NCBI GenBank assembly: GCA_036927565.1
Contig: JAYESD010000005.1
Location: forward strand, 154,400,023-154,464,022
Direction of reading: 5' to 3'
DNA: 64,000 bases
Source: Tuctoria greenei
Taxonomy: Eukaryota > Streptophyta > Magnoliopsida > Poales > Poaceae
The position numbers and the translations under genes are program-made. Each line of letters begins with the position of its first letter. Positions within the stretch are counted from its first letter, which is position 1. The notes beneath the pieces were generated by a model. The model saw nothing but the letters and a program-made list of their open reading frames with translations, had not been told where the DNA came from and did not search any database. Of the stretch, positions 48,178-59,414 are shown one piece after another.

Positions 48178-49500
48178 TGTTAGAATATTTGGGCCCTAAG
48201 CCCAATTAATTTCTAATGAATCCTAAAAGTTGTATAGGAAGTATTAGTTCCACATGTAAAAATGGAGGGGTAACACTCATTTATATGGAAAGCTTTTTCT
48301 ATATATGGAATATGTGAGAGAATGATGGACTATAGTCACACACAAGTCACACGCATGTGCACGTGTATCAATGTATTTCCTCGTAGTTTACTATGTGACT
48401 TGTGATTTGTGTTGTGATGTGGCTACAGGCGTGGCAAATTCTGCTCTTTTCTTTTGATGAGTCTGACACTAAACTAATACGACTTAACTGCTTGTAGTTT
48501 ACTGTAATTCATTTTGTGAGTCAGTTTTTGATGGTTGATTATGTTTTAGTTACTGCAAGCTAATTATATTGGAAATCGAAGCATTATTGCATTCATTTTC
48601 AAGAGCTTAATTGGCTTGCTTTAGTGAGACAAATTACCTTCACTTACTAGTATTTTTACTTACAAAATAGAGAGAAATTATGTATATTGCACGAGAAGGA
48701 TTTCACTCTGTTCAGAAAGGTGAATACACTCTTGCCTACAGTGTTGTGCGTCCATTTCGAGTCTTCCCATCCTACTGCTTATATTTATAGATTGTCTATC
48801 ATGTGTACTGTTGCAATTTTAGAAATTATTTTTATCTCTAAAATGCATTTTTTCCTAACACGAACTATTCTGAACATGGACATGAGTAGGAAAGAAAAAT
48901 GATGTGGAAGGCAGCCGTGTCGCAGATCCAGATTTGCTGGCATCGATTGTATGACCTGCAGCGGGAAAGATTTGTAGGCGAAAGGCACCTCCAGCATCGA
49001 GGAAGCAGTAAGGCCGTTGTCCGTTGTTGTCCGTTGTTGCAGAAACTTGAGTGGTAATTATGGGTCAATTTAGGCGAGTGTTTAGGTGAAGCATTTACGG
49101 TGCATAAATTTTTCGACTGGATGGGTTAGAGAATACATATGAGGTGGCAGCCTTTATTGGTCAAGTTAATGATACTTAGTGGCTTGTGGCTGTACTAAGA
49201 TATATAAATAGCATGAAGCTCCCCATTTGGATGCAAATGTCACTTTGAATTATATTTGTCGACAAAACCGGCACTTTTTCTGTAACTGGTGATGATCACC
49301 ATAAATTTATCTATCATATAATGATCCCTAGAAACTCTTTGATACAGATAACAAATCACCGTATGCTTATTGTCAAAATTGTTCTCATATTGTACATATA
49401 AAGAATTTATAATACACAGGTGCATTCCTCTCAAAGATCGTAGGGGAAAAAAGAAGAGAATAAAAAGAATAGAGCACTAATCATCTGATCTTAGTCCGTT
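48178..49500 (+). repeat. 3' LTR start of Element F, then gene 3' flank
   Basis: TGTTAGAATATTTGGGCCC at 48178 follows a PPT-like GGGAGAT, a start common to one group of plant copia LTRs. A TATA-like CTATATATGG lies near 48299. The LTR end was not found, and somewhere in 48450-49500 the sequence passes into the AT-rich 3' flank of the P450 reductase gene. No gene is seen in this stretch. Confidence 0.55.
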
Positions 49501-49610
49501 GTCAGTACTCTTCCAGCCATAGCTCTACACTTGTGTAACATGAAGAATGTTGTGCCCCATGAATATAAGGCATATAAGGCAGTTTTCGTATCTCAGGGAA
49601 AATCGCTGCT

Positions 49611-52600
49611 TTACCACACATCCCTCAAATACCTGCCTTCCGTTTGGAGGTTCTTCACGAAGCTCTCAGCCTTGGAACTGTCAAGCGAACCCTGTTTTTG
49701 CCCAAAAACATTGTCGGAATTTGCGCGAGAAATAGCAAAATGTGCAGGTAATGAATAACTTGTAGTGGTGGAGAAGTAATGTGAATGCCAAGAACATGAC
49801 TAGAATCAGTACCTGCTCCTGAGCGATGATGTGGAGAACTCTATGTACATCTCTTGCCATGCCTTTGGCATCACCACAGATATAGATATAACCGCCTTGA
49901 GATATCATTTCCCAGATTTCAGATGCCTAGAAACAGACAAATGTAAGAACTACGAGCCACAGTATTAGGGAATGAAGAGTAGCGAAAGGTTATCAGAAAG
50001 GAAGCAGTTGAATTACTTTCTGTGCCATTTTGTGTTGCACATATTCCTTATTAGGCCCCTGCCGTGAGAAGGCTAGAACCAGCTCAGACAATGCTCCTTG
50101 CTCAAGGAAATTGTTCAACTCATCCTCATAGATAAAGTCCTGTAAAGTTATAATTATGTCAGCTAGATTGTAAAGACCTTTTTCTAATGTGTGGATTGTT
50201 TGTCAAGTTATACCATCTTGCTATTCCTGCATCCAAAGAAGAACACAGATCGACCAAGCTCAGCTCCAGATTCCTTTTGAGCTAACCTCTCCTGGTATCA
50301 TGAATGAAAGCTTGCACATCAGCAATTTGACCAATGAGCATTAGAAATTCAGAAGTATCATATAGGATGGCAAATAAACCTGCAAGAAGCCACGGAAGGG
50401 TGCAAGACCAGTTCCAGGGCCAATCATGATAACTGGCACCGAAGGATCAGCTGGTAGTTTGAAGTTGGATTGCCTCACAAATATAGGAGCCCAGGTGCAG
50501 TCTTTGCTCTGCTCCAATGGAGCAGCGTTCTGCAATACAAGATGGGATGGCAAATTAATTTCAGATAAATATGTTGATGGTTTGCTTTAGGGCCTGTTTG
50601 GCAGGGCTCTGGATTATGCAAAAAACAGCTTTAACTTTGGATTATATGTGAGAACAACTTTTCTGGCTTATTTTGGCTTATTCCATCTTATCATGAAAAC
50701 CGTTTGGCAAAAGAGCTTTTGGCAACGCGGATTATTTTAGGGTCACTTTTTGATTGTGATGGAGCATTGGCTGGTAAAAGCTACTATTTTCACCTTATGG
50801 TTCGCAGTACAAAAACGAAAACAGCTTCTGGGTGCTTTTGGGCATAAGGTATTTCAGTTTGAGGTGTTTGGTAGAGATTATACCATATCCACTATAATCC
50901 ACAGCTAAAGCAGCTCCATTGTCCCTTTTAGTGATATTTTTTCCGTTAATGAGTATTGTTCGTAAACATTTTTTTAGTTGGCTCAACAAGCGCAAATGGG
51001 GACAAGAGGGTGCCAAAGCCAAGAATCACTTTTTTTTTCAAATACTAACACAAGTGTCTAGGTGCTGATTAACATCATTTGCGCGGGGGGGGGGGGGGGG
51101 GGGGGGGGGGGAGTTTGACAAAAATCATCATTTTTAGCACAATAGCAATCAAGTAATAACAGATAGATCAGAAGATTAAGGGGGTTGACAGCTAAGTTAC
51201 CTTGATCCAAGTTGAGCAAACTCCCTTGTGTACCCTTCCAGCTGGAGTTGTTTCATGCACGAGTGCACATGTAACATGAATCCTGATCGGTGCCATACTG
51301 ATAGACAAAAGGAATGCAAGTTACAGAAAAGAACTAGTCAGATTCAGAAGAAACATTTTGAGTGGGGTTATTTACCTAGGAGAAGATGAAATTGAGTAAT
51401 ATCTCGGTTGAAGACGAGGGGCGACAGCTGCAAAGAAGACTCCTAGTGGAGGCTTTGCCGAAGGGAACTGTGCCATGACTTCCAACAGGCTTCTCTGACT
51501 TGCTACAACCCACTGAGCGTACTCATCCTGCATAATGAATAAGCTTGCTCAGTCTCAAGTCTAGGGTTTTCCACAGAATGAAGAAAATTTGCATGAATCC
51601 CTGACAGAAACTGACCTTCCCAGCAGGAGAAGCCAAGAACCTCAGACGGTCAGCCTCAGTAGGATCTGAAGCATAAGTGGCCAATGCAAGCAAGGAACTC
51701 TGCAAATAATTTAGAACTATTTGATTAGAGGGACTTCAATTGTCTTAATAAATTCTGCAGGGTTGTGCAATGATAGAATGCTCACCTTCTTTGGTGAATT
51801 CAGAAGATCGGCATATCGAGCGAGTGCATTCCTCACAGTGATAGGGGTGGGGAATGGAGGAGCAAGAGAACCACCACCTAGAGGAGTACCATCCTCTTTG
51901 TCTGCATGGATTGTGAAAAATGTCTCTGGTGTGTAGCCTAACAACCTCTCTGCCTCCTCAACAACCTCAGGACAGTTATCGGTGTATACACCAACATGAT
52001 CACCAGTTTCATACCTGACAAGCAGCATGGTAAAATTATGTCAGGAATATGAAGAATGATCAAACGGTGATAGTTTCAAATGGAGCATCCAATGAAACCA
52101 AGCATTTGAAGTAGCAGGAGATATAGCTTGATCAGCAAATATTATATTCTAATAATTTGCAAGTAGAGAAAATCACATATCCAACATGTATCACAACCTA
52201 CATAAGTAACATTCTACTTATTTTTACTACCATGACCTTTTTTCTAACTAAGGATTGTTCTCATAACTTTAGATGACAACTTACGTGAGGCCAGTTCCAG
52301 CAATGTCGAACTCCAAGTGAGTGCATGAACGATCAGAAGCAGGAGTGTGGAGCTCCCGCCTCACCACCACATCAGCCCTATAGATGCACAGGATACTTCA
52401 ATTTAGTAACTTGAACTCCAAAGCATCCAGGCATTATGGCATTTAAGTAGTAGTGTAATTCTTACCGGCAAGGATGTTGTGCATCGTGGACAGCATACCC
52501 GTTTGCAAGGCTGAAGTTTCTCTCCAAATGAGCTGCCTCCTCAGGCTTGACGAATTCAACCCTGTATTCAGGAATAGCAGCTGTGTATGTAGTGCCTGTG

Positions 52601-54770
52601 GAAACGTCATTTTCATCCCTAAGCAACCCATCCAACTCTGACCAGAGAGCCTCTTTCCTGAGGACACAACAGAGTTCAGGAAGAGCACCTTAAGTAACAT
52701 GAAAGCAGCAACAAAGCCAAAAGTTTCAGGTTGAAAGAGGCAGAGAACATACCAAGCGTTGAAGTCATCTTCAATGCATTGATCATCATCTCCAAGGCCA
52801 ACTGGAACAAGGCGCTTTCCACCTAAAAGAAATATAAACTAAGATCAGCTGAACAGAATAGCTAATAACAAAGAGGACGACATGTTAGACTAGTCATAAC
52901 ATTAGGCGTACCTTGCTCAGTTAGGAGATCGTCAACCACCTTGGCAACCTGTAAGCAGAAGCAAAAAAAATGAAGATAATGAAAACCGGAATAATAAGGT
53001 GTTCAGATGGGGCAACGTGTGGTAGTGACGTGATAAGTATCATCTGTGCAAGTACCTTATTGAAATGCTCGTACTGTCGATTGCCAAGCCCAAACACAGC
53101 ATACTCAAGGTCATTCAACCATACTCCCCTTTCATTTCCCTCGGTGAACCATTTGTAAAACCTAGCAGCATTGTCAGTTGGCTCACCATCTCCATACCTG
53201 AAAATTCACCACATTATGTAAGTAGAACTTCTTTAAATTTAGTATATTGTAGAATAAATAACTAATAGTGAAATGTTAAGATGCCTTGAATTGTTATCTA
53301 CACTAATATTACGAATGAAAATCCGCCAAATCTATATATGTCAAAGGTTTTAATATTTCATTTCCACTGATAGAAAATTCTGCTCAATTTTAAAACTTGG
53401 CCAGGGAAATGATCCAAACTGAACTGGAACATTCAGAGTATTAGGTGATGCAGACTGCAGAGGAGAGAACAAATGTCTTACGTCGCAACAAAGAACAAAG
53501 CTAGCTTCTCCTTCTTCAACTTCTCATATTCCTCATCCTCTACTGCATAATCATCCTATAAAAACAGCAGTTTATGCGTAAAATCGTCTGAAGTGATCCT
53601 TTTCTTAAATTGGTCCAACCAGCCAGCAACTCTTTTTATTCATGGTTTTGTACTTTGATCAGTAAATTACCAGGTCCACAACTTTGAAGATTGCCTTGTC
53701 GTATCTTGCCATCGCCTCCTCAGCAAGGGCCTGTTAGTTAGCAGATCAAACAATTAGAAGGCCCTTACTCTGAAAGAGAAATAAATATACTGAAGGCCAT
53801 AGCTCTGGGTTAAACAAATTTAGAGAAGATAAGTTATTTTTCCCTCCCAATCCGCCAAACCCAAACTACTCCCCTTTTCCCTTCTCCTTTACACACAAAA
53901 ATTGATGAAAACAACTTGATCGGGGCCACAGGAAGAAGGTAGGAGAGAAGGTGGTCCAGCTCACCAACTCACACGATGGTTGGCAGTTGAAAGCATAATT
54001 CCTTCCAGCCGGACGTTTTATGTTGCTTATTGTTCGTGGTCAACATTCTGCTACCGCACCGCAGAAGCTGTTGTCTTCTTGCTGGCAAACTTGTGATTGT
54101 CTTTTTTTTTCTCATGCAAGTAAGGGGAATAGTTGGACTAAGATACACCAGAAAAGTCTCAAGGCTAAAATTTCGTTGTTCAAATTCGTCAAATCTTACT
54201 GTAATTTCCATGGGTACCGTGAAATTTCTGCACCCGCGAGAGCGACAGCCGAAGAGTCCAAGGCCGGCGACAAAATAAGGAGATTTTTTTTCAAAAAACG
54301 TCTCCATCAGCTACCAAGAACTACTAATTTTTCACCTTAATTAAATCCCCCCATACCCTTGGAATTGGAAGCTGGAACTGTACGTAGTAATTGAAACAAC
54401 CAAGAGGAACAATTCAGTACGGGTGCCCCAAATATCGATTCCGCACCTTGGCGAACCCCTCGGCGGTGCCGGTCTGCGTGCCGAAGAAGACAGCGACCCG
54501 CTTCCTGCCGTCGTGGAACTCGTCCTCGGCGGCCTTGGCTCCCCTGGCCTTGACCTGGGCCGCGGCGTCCGCGGCGACGGCCCCCTCCTTCTTCCCCTTC
54601 TTCCCGGCAGACATCCTCCAGAGCACGAGCAGCGCGGCGCCGAGCACGGCCGCGGCGAGCGTGGCCATGAGCGCGCGGCCCTGGGCGCCCCCGCCGCGGA
54701 GCTCCGGCGGCACCCCGCGCAGGAGCGCGGCCACAAGCTCCATCGCCCCCGTGGACGACGCCGAGTCCAT
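49611..54770 (-). CDS. CPR: NADPH-cytochrome P450 reductase (17 exons, 699 aa)
   Basis: ER-anchored diflavin enzyme that passes electrons from NADPH through FAD and FMN to P450s. CDS exons in order: 54447-54770, 53671-53730, 53482-53555, 53056-53197, 52912-52948, 52753-52822, 52466-52657, 52285-52377, 51786-52014, 51616-51699, 51376-51527, 51201-51297, 50380-50529, 50214-50291, 50017-50139, 49813-49926, 49611-49691. All have GT-AG borders and sum to 2100 nt with no stop. Residues 32-51 are the membrane anchor. [14 protein letters not shown] (95-105), [29 protein letters not shown] (477-485), [24 protein letters not shown] (555-566), [19 protein letters not shown]. The protein ends YLRDVW with the C-terminal Trp. 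Length fits plant CPRs. The start is the first in-frame ATG; the frame stays open upstream but has no ATG. Confidence 0.97.
50589..51111. mobile_element. MITE-like insertion in CPR intron 4 (counted from the stop)
   Basis: The intron 50530-51200 is much longer than most others in the gene. At 50589 TTA is followed by GGGCCTGTTTGGCAGGG, an end typical of PIF/Harbinger or hAT MITEs. The opposite end was not found, and the stretch closes near a run of 27 G (51085-51111). Low certainty. Confidence 0.35.
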
Positions 54771-55010
54771 CGATCGATCGACCCCGGGGTTTAGGCGGAG
54801 CACGGTGCGATGGGAATGAGCGAGAGCCGGGTTCGGTGGTGGGTGGTAGGTGGGATGGGGTGGGTGGCAGCGGAGTAGTGCTGCACGAATTGAATGGACG
54901 CTTTGACGACGCGGCAACGGCAGCGGACGGGTTCTGGTTGAGGTTGATACAGCTGCTGCTGCCGGCGAGAGGGAGGAGGCCGGGGGCCTTTAATAGTGGA
55001 GGCGGGAGCG
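54771..55010 (-). promoter_or_regulatory. CPR 5' leader and probable core promoter
   Basis: GC-rich, pyrimidine-rich leader without an in-frame ATG. A TATA-like CTATTAAAGG lies at about 54987-54999 on the minus strand, roughly 220 bp before the start codon. Transcription start is inferred near 54960. No other motif can be supported. Confidence 0.4.
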
Positions 55011-55504
55011 GTGGGGTTGGCGCGGTCAAACCACCAACCACCGTGGTGCGTGGAGAAGGGAGGCGGAGGCTTCGCCGCGAAGTGGGAACCTGGCGCTTTG
55101 TGACGCTAGGCGGGGTAGGTTTGGGAATGGAGGGCCGTATGGGCATGGGCGTGGCTGCTTGGTGGCGTCGCGTTGGGTGGGCCCGCGTGTCGGCGGCAGT
55201 CAATGTTCCGCTACGCCTGATAAAGGTAAAAGATAAACTTATTGACGGATTCACGGATCGGATTAAGCCATTAAGGGCAGATTTTATTTTTGACCTACTA
55301 TGTAATAAGGGTTATTTTAGATTGCGAAAGAGCCTCAAGGATCAAGACCTTTTTCCAGCCTTAGCTATTCCAACCATCGTACTTTAAAATATACTTTATG
55401 CATTGTTCTTCTTCTATTTTTTACAGTGCATACTCTAAATTACACTGTGATATATTGTATACATTATATTTTACAGCGTGCCATTGTAGACGGTCTTATA
55501 TTTA

Positions 55505-56470
55505 GGTCCCGTTTGGTACGGTTCTAGATTCACTAAGAATCAGAAACATTTCAGTTTCAATCCAAAAAACGATTCTCAATATGAAACATAATCACTTTAT
55601 AAATCGTTTGGTTAATTTTTTATTACAGTTTCACTTTAGAAGAAGAAGGTATTAATTGACATATATACACTTGGTTGTTGTACTACGCAAGAGCAGTTAA
55701 AAGAAGCCGATGCCAGGGCGCTGCCGGTGAGCAGCAGTTGGGCTCTATGTATCGAGTAACCATGTCAGTGACTTGGTCCGGTTCCTGTATCCGCCGGCTG
55801 GAAGATGCAAGCGTTGCTTCGGGTGAAGTTGCAGAGCTCATCTAAGCATTATACTTTATGTGCTGATACGTGTTCAAAAAACAGAGATTACTCTAAAGGA
55901 AATCGAATTTAAAGGAAATACAACATCAGCAATTTTGCTCATCAAAAATGAGAGCACAGCACAAAGGGCAAAAGGAAGCAATTTTGCTCATCAGGAAGGG
56001 GGCGGAACGAAAGCTTTGAACAAGACCTGATCGCTGTGACTGCGGCAAGTAGACCACGAGGCTAGTCGCCGGCGGCAGCGCCACGAGCGGTCCCGCGCAC
56101 ACGTACCACAACTCCTCAACCTGGCTGCCAATCTCACAACCTCAACCCGCCTCCGCTGCCCCAAGCGTCGCTGCTGAGCAGGATTTGAGGGGCAGCTCCC
56201 AGGAAAAGCAAAGACCCAGCCGCAGCGAAGCACACAGCAATAGTGAAAAGACTCTTCATGTATGTGGACGGGGCTTCGGAGTGGAAGAAGAGGCCCTGCT
56301 AAGCGTTTCACTCTGTAGAACATCTTTTCGACGGATTCAACATCGTAGTACAAAAGTTCGAATCGATTCCTTCCGATTCGGTACATAAACGATTCATAGT
56401 TTTAGCGTTTGGTATGGTTTCATGCGTTCCTGAGCAGAAACAGAATCGCTTCGGTCTTCCAAATGCGCCC
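55505..56470. mobile_element. Probable PIF/Harbinger-type MITE upstream of CPR (966 bp)
   Basis: Ends GGTCCCGTTTGG (left) and GGGCGCATTTGG (reverse complement of the right) match at 9 of 12 bases and are flanked by TTA on both sides (55502-55504 and 56471-56473), the duplication expected for this superfamily. The inner sequence has repeated GATTC/GAATC and GTTTGGT motifs and no transposase. Confidence 0.5.
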
Positions 56471-56473
56471 TTA

Positions 56474-57061
56474 GTTGTGAGATGCGCCTCCCTAAGCTTT
56501 TTTATTTGAGTGAAACGCACCCAAAACCATTGTATACGTTGGAGTTGTTAATTTTCAGTACGTGAAAAAAGAAACTGTATGTGGCATAGAAACTGTAGGG
56601 AAAACAGACTGTATGTGATATTTATTGCACAACAAAACATGGCAAGGAAGAATTATGACTTAAACAATACAAAGCCATCGTAACGCGAACAAGGCCAGAC
56701 GGTGGCTGGGAGGAGAAGATCATCCAACTCCAAATGGCAGGGCAGGGTCGTCGATCTGGCAGCTGATGACCTGGCCCGATCCGGCCGTACTACCAGGGAA
56801 CTAATAAACGTGCTCCACGCACTGTCCAGCTGCAGCCATGGCCCATGGCTAACCGCGCGCGTGGCTGCTAGTATACTGTATGTACTGCTTGTCCTTATGC
56901 TTCTAGTTCGGTCGTTCCCGAACAGCGTCAGCAGCTCTCCCATACCGCAGTCCGCAGCTGACACATTTTGGCTTGGTCACCAATAAAAGCAGGATCTTTT
57001 TCTTCGAAAAAGTATAAAAACAGGACGTGTTTTTTTTCGAAAAGAGTATAAAAGCAGGACG
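56474..57061. other. Unassigned intergenic sequence
   Basis: No gene supported. A roughly 100-codon open frame on the minus strand (56653-56964) has no recognisable domain. Two copies of a TTCGAAAA-AGTATAAAA-CAGGACGTG stretch near 57003-57062 form a short direct repeat. Confidence 0.4.
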
Positions 57062-57333
57062 TGTTGCTAACGAAGCTCGTCAAACCCTTCCACGTGCTCA
57101 TTTCGTCAATTCTGTTTAAGTCACGACGCCACATCCGGATCGGCAACCGCTCCAACCGAATCTTCATGCGCGCACATCTCCACGTCCCACAATTCTCTTT
57201 GTACGTGTGCGTAGTGTCGTAGTGCGTGTGTATCGGGAACGGCCGCGTGTGTGCGTGCCGTTGCCCTCACTTGGGTATATATTCAACGCTCTTGATTAAT
57301 AGAACCATCGCTGGTGCATTCATTCTGTTTACA
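57062..57333 (+). repeat. 5' LTR of Element H (copia), start tentative
   Basis: The right end ...CTGTTTACA at 57333 is fixed by the PBS that follows. A TATA-like GGGTATATATTC lies near 57275. The left end is placed at TGTTGCTAACG (57062) only because it is the nearest suitable TG. Confidence 0.5.
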
Positions 57334-57346
57334 TGGTATCAGTGAT
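57334..57346 (+). other. Primer binding site of Element H
   Basis: TGGTATCAGTGAT directly after the LTR; its first nine bases match the initiator-Met tRNA site. Confidence 0.8.
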
Positions 57347-57372
57347 CACCAGGGCGATATTTTCCCTCCACT

Positions 57373-58034
57373 ATGACCTTTAATCCCACCTTCTCTCCGT
57401 CCCATCGGACATCTTCATCCTCCTCAACCCTCGGCCACAATGAAGACAATTGGCACTCCTCTCCTTCTGTCATCGTCGATGTCCTTCAGATCAACATGAA
57501 GTCCCATGTGCCCGTCATCCTCGAGCTAGGCAACCCCAACTACTCCGACTGACGCATCTTCTTCGACTTGGCACTGGCCAAGTTAGGTCTCGATGGCCAT
57601 ATCTCCTCTCCCGCGCCGATCCTCAACCACGATGCAAATTGATATAACACCGATTAATGCATCGTAAATTGGATCTACACCACATGTGCCTCTGATATCC
57701 TACAGATCGTTCGGCAGCGCAGGACGGATGCGTTCAGCCGATGGCACGCCGTCGATAATCTCTTCCATGATAATCAGCTTCAACGTGTTGTGTTTTATGA
57801 AGCTTAATTCCGAAATCTTTGTCAAGATGACATGACGATTTTCGAGTACTGTGCTAAATTGAAGAATCTAGCGGACAAACTACGTGATGTCAGGCAACCG
57901 GTGTCCGAGTCCAGTCAGGTGCTTAATCTTCTACGAGGACTCAACTCGAAATATCGTCATGCAATTTCGTCGATCACTTCCTGGCAGCCTCCCCACACCT
58001 TTCTGAGTGCCCGCTCCCAGCTTCTCATGGAGGA
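57373..58034 (+). pseudogene. Gag N-terminal part of Element H (copia)
   Basis: The frame begins at ATG 57373 and reads through a gag of the UBN2-like copia class: HVPVILELGNPNYSD, a W-IYTT block, then FRNLCQDDMTIFEYCAKLKN and VLNLLRGLNSKYRH. Stops interrupt it at about 57550 and several times between 57640 and 57810. It is cut at 58034 by the insertion of Element G; the remainder of the element is not in the window. Confidence 0.8.
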
Positions 58035-58875
58035 TGTCGAAGTGTAGAAACGACACTTCCTCCGGTACTACCAAACGTAGCCCGCGGAGGTTCTTGGTTC
58101 GGTTGGTGCACGCAGAGATCAAGAGCAAGATGGTGACACGAGAGATTTACGTGGTTCGGACCGCCTGAGCGTAATACCCTACTCTACAGGGTGTGTGTTG
58201 TTGTATTGTGTATCGCTAGAAAGTCTAGTCTCTGGCCCAGCCTGGGATTGTTCTTTGTATCGTGTGGCTCAGTCCTTTTATAGTCCAAGGACTAACCGTT
58301 ACATCATTCGCCTGGCCCGACATGTGGCCATGGCGTATTTAAGACTTATACACTGTCTATGAGTATTAAGCATGATTAATAGTGTAATAACGTGCCTTGA
58401 TGGTTGCGTTACCTCTATTAATAGTGCTTTGATCGCGTGTCGTTAATACAATATTAACGATACGTAATCAAGTCTTGTAACTGTCGCTTTAACTGTCCCT
58501 TGAATGTCCGTGCTGAAGGAGATCCGCCAATGTATTCGTTGGTGAAGGTTCGGAGGCTCCACTCGTGACAGCTTCAGAGCTTCCCTTTGCGGGGAGGTAG
58601 CTCTAGAACCGCTATACACGTGTCAGCACCGGAGCTTCCCTCTGTCGGGGGTAGGTCCGAGATCATTATACACGTGTGGATCGCGGAGCTTCCCTGTGTT
58701 GGAAGTTTGGCTCCGGATTTACATTACACGTGTCAATCCCAGAGCTACCCATATGAGGGATGTGGGTCCGGTGTAATATGACATGTGGGGCTTGAGGAGA
58801 CCTTCAACTTTGATGGGTAGAACTTTTTTGCACTTCTTGCGGTATCATAGGTACCCGGTACACAGGGTACCGACA
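58035..58875 (-). repeat. 3' LTR of Element G
   Basis: 841 bp. On the minus strand it starts TGTCGGTACCC-N6-CGGGTACC and ends GTGTCGTTTCTACACTTCGACA in pattern, close to the Element C end. Four tandem units with GGAGCTTCCCT and CACGTGT lie at about 58570-58780. A TATA-like CTATAAAAGGAC on the minus strand lies near 58277. Confidence 0.88.
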
Positions 58876-58896
58876 GTGGCCCCCGGGCCCACCTTT
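58876..58896 (-). other. Purine-rich tract before the 3' LTR of Element G
   Basis: GTGGCCCCCGGGCCCACCTT on the plus strand, which is the purine-rich PPT position on the minus strand, just inside the LTR. The following 58897-59414 is non-coding leader of the antisense gene. Confidence 0.5.
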
Positions 58897-59414
58897 GGGA
58901 GAAATCCTTTGGGTTAAGTTATTATACCAAAGGTGGGGCCATCCTTGATTATCGCGCTTCGACTTCAAAAGTCTCGTAATGTGCTGTTGGGATGATGGTC
59001 CGAGGTTAAACCATCACCGCGTGGCTTGTTATGAATGCGGCAGATGAGATCTTTGAGTGTGGATCTCACGCAATTGAAGGTCGCCAGTTCCCAATACAAA
59101 AACTGTATCGGTTCCAAGCTCCTTGTCAGGGTGCCGCCTTTGGGTCTCCCGCCGCCCATCATGACAACGGTTCTCCTAGGGTAATAATCTCGATCTCTTT
59201 GTCGGGGTAGCCTCAGACCCATTTGTCATGGACGGGGTAGATTTTTTGAAATGTGACCCCACTCTTGTTGCGGTTTCCATCCAAGCATCGCAGAGGCTTA
59301 CTTAAGAAGTAAAGTGTGCGCAGTTTGAGGACTCTTTACGCTTTTGATCAAGCTTGCGCTCAGAGCCTCCTAAACTTCGCCTAACTTTCTCTTCCTTCGC
59401 TCCACTTTGCCGTG

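Noticed and set aside
54337..55254. A 305-codon minus-strand frame overlapping CPR exon 1 and its promoter
   Set aside because: It is a shifted frame of a GC-rich region; the other frame gives a complete reductase with canonical splice sites.
54836..55387. 183-codon plus-strand frame upstream of CPR
   Set aside because: Gly/Arg/Val-rich composition typical of a GC-rich promoter strand; no recognisable domain.
56653..56964. 103-codon minus-strand frame between CPR and Element H
   Set aside because: No domain, no splice or promoter support; likely chance.
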